The translations under genes and the position numbers were made by a program. Below, one piece after another: positions 1-5,932 of a stretch of DNA of 8,134 nucleotides (the first letter of the stretch is position 1; each line of letters starts with the position of its first letter). The DNA is from Desulfobacula sp. (GTDB taxonomy: Bacteria > Desulfobacterota > Desulfobacteria > Desulfobacterales > Desulfobacteraceae). The DNA lies in assembly GCA_023144585.1 (NCBI GenBank), contig JAGLFI010000043.1, positions 1 to 8,134 on the forward strand, read 5' to 3'. The notes under the pieces were generated by a model. The model did not search any database and had not been told where the DNA came from. It was given only the letters and a program-made list of their open reading frames with translations.

Positions 1-972
1 GTAAACAATAATGCCGGTGCTGTTTTACTGGCGTTAAACACCATTGCCGAAGACACACAGGTTGTTGTATCCAGAGGCGAGCTTGTTGAAATCGGCGGAT
101 CTTTCAGAGTACCGGATGTGATGTCAAAAAGCGGGTGCATCTTAAAGGAAGTAGGTACCACAAACCGGACGCATCTCAAGGATTATGAAAATGCCATATC
201 TGATAACACAGGGCTTTTTTTAAAAGTTCATGCCAGCAATTATACCATTCAAGGCTTTACTGCAAGTGTTGCCTTAAAAGATCTGGTATTGCTTGGGAAG
301 GATAAAAACATCCCGGTCATGGAAGATCTTGGGTCCGGAACCTTGATAGATTTCTCAAAATACGGTCTTCCCCCGGAGCCCACTATTGCAGATTCAGTTC
401 ATTCCGGTGCAGATGTTGTAACCTTCAGTGGGGACAAACTTCTGGGAGGTCCTCAAACCGGAATTATTGTCGGGCAAAAAGAAACCATTGATCAAATCAA
501 AAAAAATCCTTTAACCCGCGCCCTGAGAGTTGACAAAATGACACTTGCAGCCCTTGAATCCACATTAAAGCTTTACAGGGATGAAAAAAAAGCCATCCGG
601 GAAATACCCACTTTAAGAATGCTGACCATACCGTTTAAAGATATTTGTAGAAAAGCAGATCAGTTATTCAAAACCATTAAGGTTGATATCGGATCTCTGG
701 CTGATATTGGCCCGATCGATATTGAATTGGCAGACATGAATTCAAGGCCGGGCGGAGGATCATTCCCTGAACTGGATCTTGCGACCCGTTGCATCACCAT
801 TCAACCCAAAAATATGTCGGTTTCCAAACTTGAAATCAATATGCGTATGTCAACACCGGCTATTATCGGCAGAATAGAAGATAATAAATATATCCTGGAT
901 CCAAGAACAATTCAAAACGGCCAGGAAGTGATCATATCATCAACCTTAGCCAAAGTACTGGTAAAAAAATGA
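1..972 (+). CDS. selA: L-seryl-tRNA(Sec) selenium transferase, 5'-truncated by window edge
   Basis: SelA is a PLP-dependent cytoplasmic enzyme that converts seryl-tRNA(Sec) to selenocysteyl-tRNA(Sec) using selenophosphate. The reading frame is open from base 1, beginning VNNNAGAVLL, so the gene enters from the left and lacks roughly 145-150 N-terminal residues compared with the E. coli protein as recalled. Recognisable SelA blocks are SRGELVEIGGSFRVPDVM, EVGTTNRTH, KVHASNYTIQGF, EDLGSGTLIDFSKYGLP, and FSGDKLLGGPQ. The Lys of GDKLLGG (codon 436-438) is the expected PLP Schiff-base lysine. KMTLAALESTLKLYRD, RPGGGSFPELDL and PAIIGRIED follow, so the C-terminal half is intact. The ATG at 118 lies inside the conserved block and is not the start. 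Its stop overlaps the next start (ATGA, 969-972), indicating an operon with translational coupling. Its presence implies selenoproteins elsewhere in the genome. Confidence 0.96.
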   Translation, partial: VNNNAGAVLLALNTIAEDTQVVVSRGELVEIGGSFRVPDVMSKSGCILKEVGTTNRTHLKDYENAISDNTGLFLKVHASNYTIQGFTASVALKDLVLLGKDKNIPVMEDLGSGTLIDFSKYGLPPEPTIADSVHSGADVVTFSGDKLLGGPQTGIIVGQKETIDQIKKNPLTRALRVDKMTLAALESTLKLYRDEKKAIREIPTLRMLTIPFKDICRKADQLFKTIKVDIGSLADIGPIDIELADMNSRPGGGSFPELDLATRCITIQPKNMSVSKLEINMRMSTPAIIGRIEDNKYILDPRTIQNGQEVIISSTLAKVLVKK

Positions 973-2192
973 CTGTCAAATTCTCTTCAAAAGAAATTCA
1001 TTTTCTAAAAACCGATCCTGATGACTTCAACTTTAAACCACCTGAGATGTATTTCAGCGATCTTCTTCTGACAAAAACGGTTCAGATAAAAGCCTTTGAA
1101 AAAAGGCTTTCAGGAGCAAAAATACCTGGAGGAAATTTTTTATGTGCCGTGATCCAAATTTCATCGGATGCATCCGAATCCATTCTGGAAAAAGCAAAAG
1201 ATACTTTTGAAGCCACCTTTAACTCATTTTTAAATAATAAAAGAGGTATCTGGGAAAGCTTGACCGGAACTTCGTTTATTCTGGCATTCTGGGACTATGT
1301 AAGTGTTGAAAAAGTCTCTCAACTGATGGTGTCATTAAAAGATAAAATATCAGCTGCCCTTAAAGCAGACATTCTTATCGGCATTGCAAAATTTCCCTAT
1401 CATGATTTTTCAAAATTTCAGACTTTTGCCAATGCCCTCAAAGCCATAGATCACGCCGCCTTTTTCGGGCTGAACAGCCTGATTCATTTTGATGCCACAT
1501 CATTAAATATCAGCGGTGATAGACTATTTGGGCTAAACAAATACGACATGGCAATCAAAGAATATCAAAAAGGGCTTGAAATTGAACCCAGTGACATTAA
1601 CCTGATCAACAGCCTCGGGGTCTGTTTCGGTGTCATGGGAGAGCTTGATAAAGCAAAACTTGAATTTGAAAATGCCATGAAGATTAACCCCAATGAATTA
1701 ATGGTGATTTATAATATCGGTCTCCTTTATCAGATTGAAGGCGATATTGACAAAGCCATCATGTATTTGCGAAAAGCCCATGGTATTAAACCGTCTGCTT
1801 TTGAAGTTGAGCTTCTCTTCGGGCATCTGTTCATAAAAAAAGAACATCCGGAACAGGCCATACCCCATCTTGAGAAGGCAAGCCGGGTAAACCCAAAATC
1901 AGGATTGGCTTTCAGGATGAAAGGTGAAATTTATCTTGTGGATAATCTTCCTGAAAAAGCGAGTCATGAATTTAACAAAGCCATTAAATTAAATCCTTCT
2001 GACGCCATCTCTTTGTCCGGATATGCAAAATCTCTGGACCTTCAGGGAAAAAACCTGAATATTGCTCTTACCTTTGCAAAGAACAGTATTGCCATTGAAC
2101 CGGACAATCAATTGTTTAAAAAAAGGTTGAAAACCATCTTGAAAAAAATTGATGAGAGCACCATTTCAGAAGAAAAAATTAAAACAGCATAA
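969..2192 (+). CDS. TPR protein coupled to selA, with a possible degenerate GGDEF-like N-terminal domain
   Basis: The protein has 407 residues, with no signal peptide or membrane segment, so it is probably cytoplasmic. From about residue 177 to 380 there are six consecutive tetratricopeptide repeats (about 177-209, 211-243, 245-277, 279-311, 313-345, 347-380), each ending in a variant of the helix-B/turn pattern such as ALEIEPSD, AMKINPNE or AIKLNPSD. These normally form a protein-binding superhelix. Residues about 55-176 are not TPR. The stretch ILIGIAKFPYHDFSKFQTF followed by an Ala-rich helix and LIHFDA resembles the C-terminal half of a GGDEF/nucleotide-cyclase fold, but no GGDEF signature is present, so this is only an inference and a non-catalytic module at best. 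The start overlaps the selA stop (ATGA) and no Shine-Dalgarno is apparent, so translation is probably coupled to selA. The function is unknown; a partner or sensor role linked to selenium metabolism is a guess from context. Confidence 0.85.
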   Translation: MTVKFSSKEIHFLKTDPDDFNFKPPEMYFSDLLLTKTVQIKAFEKRLSGAKIPGGNFLCAVIQISSDASESILEKAKDTFEATFNSFLNNKRGIWESLTGTSFILAFWDYVSVEKVSQLMVSLKDKISAALKADILIGIAKFPYHDFSKFQTFANALKAIDHAAFFGLNSLIHFDATSLNISGDRLFGLNKYDMAIKEYQKGLEIEPSDINLINSLGVCFGVMGELDKAKLEFENAMKINPNELMVIYNIGLLYQIEGDIDKAIMYLRKAHGIKPSAFEVELLFGHLFIKKEHPEQAIPHLEKASRVNPKSGLAFRMKGEIYLVDNLPEKASHEFNKAIKLNPSDAISLSGYAKSLDLQGKNLNIALTFAKNSIAIEPDNQLFKKRLKTILKKIDESTISEEKIKTA

Positions 2193-2220
2193 TTCAGCGT
2201 ATTGAAAGAACAAAACAATT

Positions 2221-2670
2221 ATGAAGAACCTTATTCAACAATTTGTTGAAGAGAGTATCCGGATAAAAAAGGATTCTTTTCAAAAAATATTGAAAGAATA
2301 GACTCCTGTGCTTCCATGACGGCAAATACTTTAAAAGAAAGGCAGAAAGATACTTTTATTTGGAAATGGCGGCAGCGCAGCAGACTGCCAGCATATTGCC
2401 GCTGAATTTGTCAACAGATTCCAGATAGAGAGAAGACCATTGCCGGCCATTGCGCTTACCACAGACACATCCATTATCACCAGTATCGGCAATGATTATT
2501 CCTTTGAAGATCTCTTTTTCAAACAAATCCAGGCTCTGGGGGAAAAAGGGGATATTGCACTTGGCATTTCAACTTCGGGCAATTCTCCAAACGTTATAAA
2601 AGCCGTCCGAAAAGCACAGCAAATCGGACTTTCCATTGTTGGTTTCTCAGGCAGCAAGGGCAAATTAAAG
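2221..2670 (+). pseudogene. gmhA: Phosphoheptose isomerase remnant (SIS domain), frameshifted and 3'-truncated
   Basis: GmhA isomerises sedoheptulose-7-phosphate to D-glycero-D-manno-heptose-7-phosphate for LPS core heptose. The likely start is ATG 2221 (MKNLIQQFVEESIRIK), 28 bp after the TPR gene. Reading must drop back one frame within the A-run at 2282-2287 and forward one base at AAA 2338-2340. One A added to the first run and one removed from the second restores a continuous GmhA-like sequence: SFQKNIERIDSCASMTANTL, then [76 protein letters not shown]. The SIS glycine and serine motifs are all recognisable. Similarity ends near GSKGKLKE (about 2670), leaving about 150 of the usual ~190 residues. 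The frame closes at TGA 2698-2700. Both small lesions are in homopolymers, so consensus error is a real alternative, but it does not explain the missing C-terminus. Confidence 0.85.
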
Positions 2671-3037
2671 GAAAGGAAGCCGCTTTTCAAATTTTCTTGA
2701 CACCCTTCCATCAATACTGGCAGGAAATGATCTCCGCCGTGTCATCAAAGCCATCGGTCTTGCCGCCAAAAACAAGAAACAAGTCTGTTTTGCCATGGGC
2801 GGCCATGTCGTAAAAACAGGCATGTCTCCGATCATAATTGATCTGATGGAAAAAAATATTTTAACCCTGCTCTCCATGAACGGGTCCGGTATCATCCATG
2901 ACCTTGAAATAGCCATGGTGGGAAGGACCTCGGAAGATGTGGCCCAATCCCTTGGCAACGGCAAAGGTTACAGCCTTGTCGGGCACCATGAAATCTTAAT
3001 TCCCCTGATTGCCGCCGGCGTGATTGAATCTCTATAA
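2669..3037 (+). pseudogene. Internally deleted remnant of a deoxyhypusine-synthase-like protein gene
   Basis: Frame 2 is open through [86 protein letters not shown], and then NGKGYSLVGHHEILIPLIAA, ending at TAA 3035-3037. From memory these blocks match a bacterial protein family often annotated as deoxyhypusine synthase-like or hypothetical. In that family the block with GxIHDxEIA and TSEDV lies in the N-terminal half, and a GYSLxGHHEIxIPLL block lies at the extreme C-terminus. Here the two are directly adjacent at about 2955-2965, so a long internal segment appears to be missing, in frame. The N-terminus is also missing, because the sequence switches from the gmhA remnant at about 2670 without a start codon or ribosome site. 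The ATG at 2795 falls inside a conserved block. The family assignment is moderate; the composite nature is more secure than the name. Confidence 0.6.
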
Positions 3038-3142
3038 CAAATTTTTCTCATCAGCTGTCCAATGGGGAAATAGAACCCCCAAAAGCCTCTTAAAAGCGAG
3101 CCGGATTTTCTGTCACTATATTCTGCAATAATTAAAAAAACC
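3038..3142. other. Intergenic stretch, 5' half of the gap before the xsc-tpa ORF
   Basis: No gene was found. The only structure seen is a short inverted repeat TGGGG (3063-3067) with CCCCA (3077-3081), without a following T-run on either strand, so it is not convincing as an intrinsic terminator. Confidence 0.4.
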
Positions 3143-3172
3143 TTGACAGATATCTGATATATCAGGTATCAG
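3143..3172 (+). promoter_or_regulatory. Candidate sigma-70-type promoter for the xsc-tpa ORF
   Basis: A perfect TTGACA (-35) lies at 3143-3148. The best -10 at acceptable spacing is TATCAG at 3167-3172 (18-bp spacer, four of six consensus bases). A strong -35 with a weak -10 and palindromes across the spacer suits a regulated promoter. It would give a leader of roughly 80 nt before ATG 3263. No other promoter of similar quality was seen in the gap. Confidence 0.55.
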
Positions 3173-3176
3173 ATAC
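3151..3176. promoter_or_regulatory. Overlapping palindromes, candidate operator for a GntR/FCD-type regulator
   Basis: Three symmetrical elements overlap here: CTGATATATCAG (3154-3165, perfect 12-bp palindrome), GTATCAGATAC (3166-3176, palindrome with a central A), and the wider inverted repeat TATCTGATA (3151-3159) with TATCAGATA (3167-3175). They occupy the -35/-10 spacer and the -10 of the candidate promoter, where a bound dimer would block RNA polymerase. FCD-subfamily GntR regulators bind short palindromes, and one is encoded just downstream of the fusion gene. The pairing is an inference. Confidence 0.5.
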
Positions 3177-3200
3177 ATAATAAATAATCACCTAGTGAAT

Positions 3201-3230
3201 GCTGCAGGTATCAATTCCTGCAGCTGCAGG
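3201..3230 (+). promoter_or_regulatory. CTGCAG-rich leader with two mutually exclusive inverted repeats
   Basis: GCTGCAGG (3201-3208) can pair with CCTGCAGC (3217-3224) around an 8-nt loop. The second arm is also the left half of a perfect 14-bp palindrome CCTGCAGCTGCAGG (3217-3230). The two structures share bases and cannot form together. They lie in the predicted 5' leader, ending about 18 bases before the GGAG ribosome-binding sequence at 3248-3251. They could affect translation or bind a dimeric protein; no function is shown. Confidence 0.45.
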
Positions 3231-3262
3231 AGAAAGATAATCAATATGGAGATAGTAATACA

Positions 3263-5164
3263 ATGAAAATGACCACAGAAGAGGCCTTTGTAAAAGTTCT
3301 CCAGATACATGGGATCGAACATGCCTTTGGTATTATTGGCTCGGCAATGATGCCGATTTCTGACCTATTTCCCAAAGCAGGTATTCGTTTCTGGGATTGT
3401 GGACATGAAGGAAACGCCGGTATGATGGCGGATGGTTTTACCCGCGCCTCGGGCAAGATATCCATGATGGTAGCCCAGAACGGTCCCGGCATCACCAACT
3501 TTGTTACGCCGGTAAAAACAGCCTATTGGAACCACACGCCTTTACTGTTGGTAACCCCCCAGGCGGCAAACATGACCATGGGTCAGGGCGGTTTCCAGGA
3601 AGTTCCCCAGATGACCATATTTGAGGACATGGTTGCCTATCAGGAAGAAGTTCTTCATCCGTCCCGCATAGCCGAGGTCCTCAACCGAGTGATCATGCAG
3701 GCAAAACGTGCCTCAGCCCCGGCACAGATCAATATCCCTCGTGACTTCTGGATTCAGGTTGTGGACATTGAACTGCCCTCGATTGTTACTTTCGAACGTC
3801 CGGCTGGTGGCGAGGCCGCCATCGCCCGGGCAGCAGCGCTTCCGTCCAACGCCAGATTTCCTGTAATTCTGAACGGCGGTGGTGTTGTGATCGGCGGTGC
3901 AATCCAGAAGTCAATGGTGCTGGCCGAGCGTCTGGACGCCCCGGTCTGCTGCGTCTGGAGTGTTATTGTAGGGTATGGCCGGGATTCCATAGCTGAGGCA
4001 GTCTGTGATCAAATGAAAAAAATGCCCTATTTTGCAGGGATTTTTGGAAATATCCCTGCTATAAAATTTGCTCAAAAGTTTTTGGAAAAATTACCAAGAC
4101 TTGATAAGGTATTTTTCTCCAACTCAGGCTCTGAAGCCAATGAAAAGGCATTTAAAATCATTCGACAGGCATCCAGGATCAATGCAATGCGCAAGGGTAA
4201 ATATAAAATCATGTACAGGGACCGCGATTACCATGGCACCACCATTGGTGCAATGAGTGCAACCGATCAAGCTCAACGGATACAAGACTTTGGCCCGTTT
4301 GTGGAAGGCTTTGTGGAGTTTCCCCATTGTGCCTGCTACAGATGCCCATATGATAAAACCTATGGGAAATGTAATATTGAGTGTGCCCGCAAAATTGAGG
4401 ATATTATCCTTCAGGAAGGCGCTGATACAATAGGCGGTATGATTGTCGAACCCATCACAGCAGGTGGCGGAATCCTTAAGCCGGTTAAAAAGTACTATCC
4501 TATTCTGCAGGAAATCTGCAAAAAATATGATATCTGGCTCATCATGGATGAGGTGGTCTGTGGATTTGGAAGAACCGGAAAATTCTGGGGCCATGATCAT
4601 TATGATATTGATCCCGATATTATTACCATGGCAAAGGGTCTTGCCAGTTCATACGAAGCCTTGTCTGCCACTGTTGTTAAACAAAAAGTCTATGATGTAT
4701 TTTTAAACGATCCCACAGACCCTGACACCCGCCTTGATTATTTCAGGGACATCAGCACCTATGGCGGATGTACAGCTCCCATGGTTGCTGCTCTTGAAAG
4801 CACCCGAATCATAGAAGATGAAAACCTCATTGAAAACAGCAGGGTTGTCGGTGAGTATCTGTTTAAAAAACTAAATGAACTGAAAAAATATGACTGTGTT
4901 GGTGATATCAGGGGACAGGGACTTTTTTGCGGCATCGAATATGTCAATAATAAAGCAACCAAAGACCCCATCACGGAAGAACAGATGACAGCTCTCATGG
5001 ACAATGTAATCGGCGAAGGCGTTATTGTTGGAAGAACAAATTTCAGCTTTCACGGCTTAAATAATATTATGAATTTTGCCCCAAGTCTGATCATCACAAA
5101 AAAACAGGTTGACACAATTGTTACTGCTGTCACAAATGCCATTGAAAAGACGTTTAAATTCTAA
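3263..5164 (+). CDS. xsc'-'tpa: Chimeric ORF: Xsc N-terminal part fused in frame to taurine:pyruvate aminotransferase
   Basis: Residues 1-230 match sulfoacetaldehyde acetyltransferase: MKMTTEEAFVKVLQIHGIEH, FGIIGSAMMPISDLFPKAG, GHEGNAGMMADGFTRASG with the presumed ThDP-activating Glu49, then INIPRDFW and LAERLDAPVCC. The family (~600 residues) continues past this point with the rest of the middle domain and the Mg-diphosphate-binding PP domain, all absent, so Xsc activity is not expected. From Val231 the sequence is class III aminotransferase of the Tpa type: VWSVIVGYGRDSIAEAV, NSGSEANE (287-294), YHG (323-325), a Cys cluster (C356, C358, C361, C370, C374), IVEPITAGGG, MDEVVCGFGRTG with Asp429, MAKGLASSYE with PLP Lys458, YGGCTAPM. 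About 50 N-terminal Tpa residues are missing, and these normally contribute to the active site. GGAG (3248-3251) sits 11 nt before ATG 3263. Known pathway: Tpa turns taurine plus pyruvate into sulfoacetaldehyde and alanine, and Xsc cleaves the product to acetyl phosphate and sulfite. It may be a deletion fusion, an assembly chimera or, less likely, a functional protein. Confidence 0.88.
   Translation: MKMTTEEAFVKVLQIHGIEHAFGIIGSAMMPISDLFPKAGIRFWDCGHEGNAGMMADGFTRASGKISMMVAQNGPGITNFVTPVKTAYWNHTPLLLVTPQAANMTMGQGGFQEVPQMTIFEDMVAYQEEVLHPSRIAEVLNRVIMQAKRASAPAQINIPRDFWIQVVDIELPSIVTFERPAGGEAAIARAAALPSNARFPVILNGGGVVIGGAIQKSMVLAERLDAPVCCVWSVIVGYGRDSIAEAVCDQMKKMPYFAGIFGNIPAIKFAQKFLEKLPRLDKVFFSNSGSEANEKAFKIIRQASRINAMRKGKYKIMYRDRDYHGTTIGAMSATDQAQRIQDFGPFVEGFVEFPHCACYRCPYDKTYGKCNIECARKIEDIILQEGADTIGGMIVEPITAGGGILKPVKKYYPILQEICKKYDIWLIMDEVVCGFGRTGKFWGHDHYDIDPDIITMAKGLASSYEALSATVVKQKVYDVFLNDPTDPDTRLDYFRDISTYGGCTAPMVAALESTRIIEDENLIENSRVVGEYLFKKLNELKKYDCVGDIRGQGLFCGIEYVNNKATKDPITEEQMTALMDNVIGEGVIVGRTNFSFHGLNNIMNFAPSLIITKKQVDTIVTAVTNAIEKTFKF
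3928..3959 (+). repeat. 9-bp direct repeat beside the Xsc/Tpa joint
   Basis: GCGTCTGGA occurs at 3928-3936 (in the Xsc part, read as E-R-L-D) and again at 3951-3959 (on the joint, read as C-V-W-S in another frame). The repeat is directly visible. Its role in forming the fusion is uncertain, since simple recombination between two copies would have left only one. Confidence 0.6.
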
Positions 5165-5173
5165 GTAAAAAAA

Positions 5174-5183
5174 CAGTATACTG
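5174..5183. promoter_or_regulatory. 10-bp perfect palindrome upstream of the GntR gene
   Basis: CAGTATACTG is a perfect palindrome in the 34-bp gap between the fusion gene and the GntR-type gene, just before the AAGGA ribosome-binding site (5186-5190). GTATAC-centred palindromes are typical of FCD-type GntR operators, so autoregulation is possible. Its sequence differs from the palindromes at 3151-3176. Confidence 0.35.
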
Positions 5184-5198
5184 GTAAGGATTACAACA

Positions 5199-5858
5199 AT
5201 GGAAGCCCAATTAAATCTTTTATCTCTTAGAGAACAGGTTTATACATATTTGCGAAAACAAATGAATTTAGGCGTTTTGCTTCCCGGTTCAACCATAAAT
5301 ATTGGGAAGATCGCCAAACAGCTTGGCATCAGTAAAACACCTCTAAGGGATGCACTGATCCACCTTGAAATAGAAGGGTTTGTAACAATTTTACCCCGGA
5401 GGGGTGTCCGTGTAAACATATTTGAACTCCAAAATGTTAAACATGCATATAATGCCATTGGAATGGTTGAAGCTTCCGTTGTCATGGATTGTTTTGACAA
5501 GATTGAATCCTCTCACATCTTAAAACTTGAAGAACTGAATGAGAGAATGATTTCTGCTATTGAAAAAAATATTTTTGAACGGCTTTTTACTACCAATCTT
5601 CAGTTCCACGATGTTTATCTTGATATCTCCGATAATGAACTTTTAAAAAAATTTATACTTCCTATAAAATACCGTCTTTACGATTTTCCCAGACAAAATT
5701 ATATCAGTGAATGGGAGAAGAGAAACTGCAAAGAGCACGAGCGCTTTATCAACTTTTTAAAACAGGGAAATCCTAAAAAAGCAGCAACGGTGTTAAAGGA
5801 TACACACTGGTCCTTTGAATACCAGGAAAATTTTATTAAAAAATTTTATAATATGTAA
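5199..5858 (+). CDS. GntR-family transcriptional regulator, FCD subfamily
   Basis: This is a 219-residue cytoplasmic DNA-binding protein. Residues about 7-74 form the GntR winged helix-turn-helix: LSLREQVYTYLRKQM, GSTINIGKIAKQLGISK, TPLRDALIHLEIEGFVTILP, then the wing RRGVRV. Residues about 80-215 are a helical FCD effector domain. Three histidines (His137 in QFHDVY, His180 in KEHERF, His203 in DTHWSF) fit the metal-binding triad of FCD proteins. The usual acidic ligand four residues before the first His is Asn133 here. Start choice: AAGGA (5186-5190) lies 8 nt before ATG 5199. The gene follows the xsc-tpa ORF by 34 bp on the same strand, so it is likely co-transcribed. By context it probably controls taurine/sulfonate use in response to a small organic acid or pathway metabolite. 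It appears intact, unlike most of its neighbours. Confidence 0.92.
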   Translation: MEAQLNLLSLREQVYTYLRKQMNLGVLLPGSTINIGKIAKQLGISKTPLRDALIHLEIEGFVTILPRRGVRVNIFELQNVKHAYNAIGMVEASVVMDCFDKIESSHILKLEELNERMISAIEKNIFERLFTTNLQFHDVYLDISDNELLKKFILPIKYRLYDFPRQNYISEWEKRNCKEHERFINFLKQGNPKKAATVLKDTHWSFEYQENFIKKFYNM

Positions 5859-5932
5859 GAAACCGGCGGAACTGAATCCGTATAATAAAAATAATTGAGC
5901 TATAGACAATTCAATATCAAAACACGAAAGGG
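5859..5932. other. Convergent intergenic gap
   Basis: This AT-rich gap separates two converging genes. Only a 5-bp inverted repeat AATTG (5893-5897) with CAATT (5907-5911) is visible, with no T-run, so no terminator is called. Confidence 0.4.

Noticed and set aside
2698..2700. TGA ending the gmhA frame considered as a selenocysteine codon, given the nearby selA
   Set aside because: Downstream sequence in that frame does not continue GmhA, no SECIS-like hairpin is evident, and another gene's conserved block already occupies a different frame.
3063..3081. TGGGG/CCCCA inverted repeat as an intrinsic terminator
   Set aside because: The stem is short, with a 9-nt loop and no T-run on either strand.
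3038..3262. Riboswitch, tRNA or insertion-sequence ends in the gap before the fusion ORF
   Set aside because: No tRNA cloverleaf, no recognised riboswitch core, no transposase fragment and no terminal inverted repeats with target duplications were found.
4124..4600. Open frame of 158 codons on the minus strand
   Set aside because: It is antisense to the conserved aminotransferase core and has no recognisable motifs.
5893..5911. AATTG/CAATT inverted repeat as a bidirectional terminator
   Set aside because: It is a five-pair AT-rich stem with no U-tract, and such pairs are frequent by chance in this composition.
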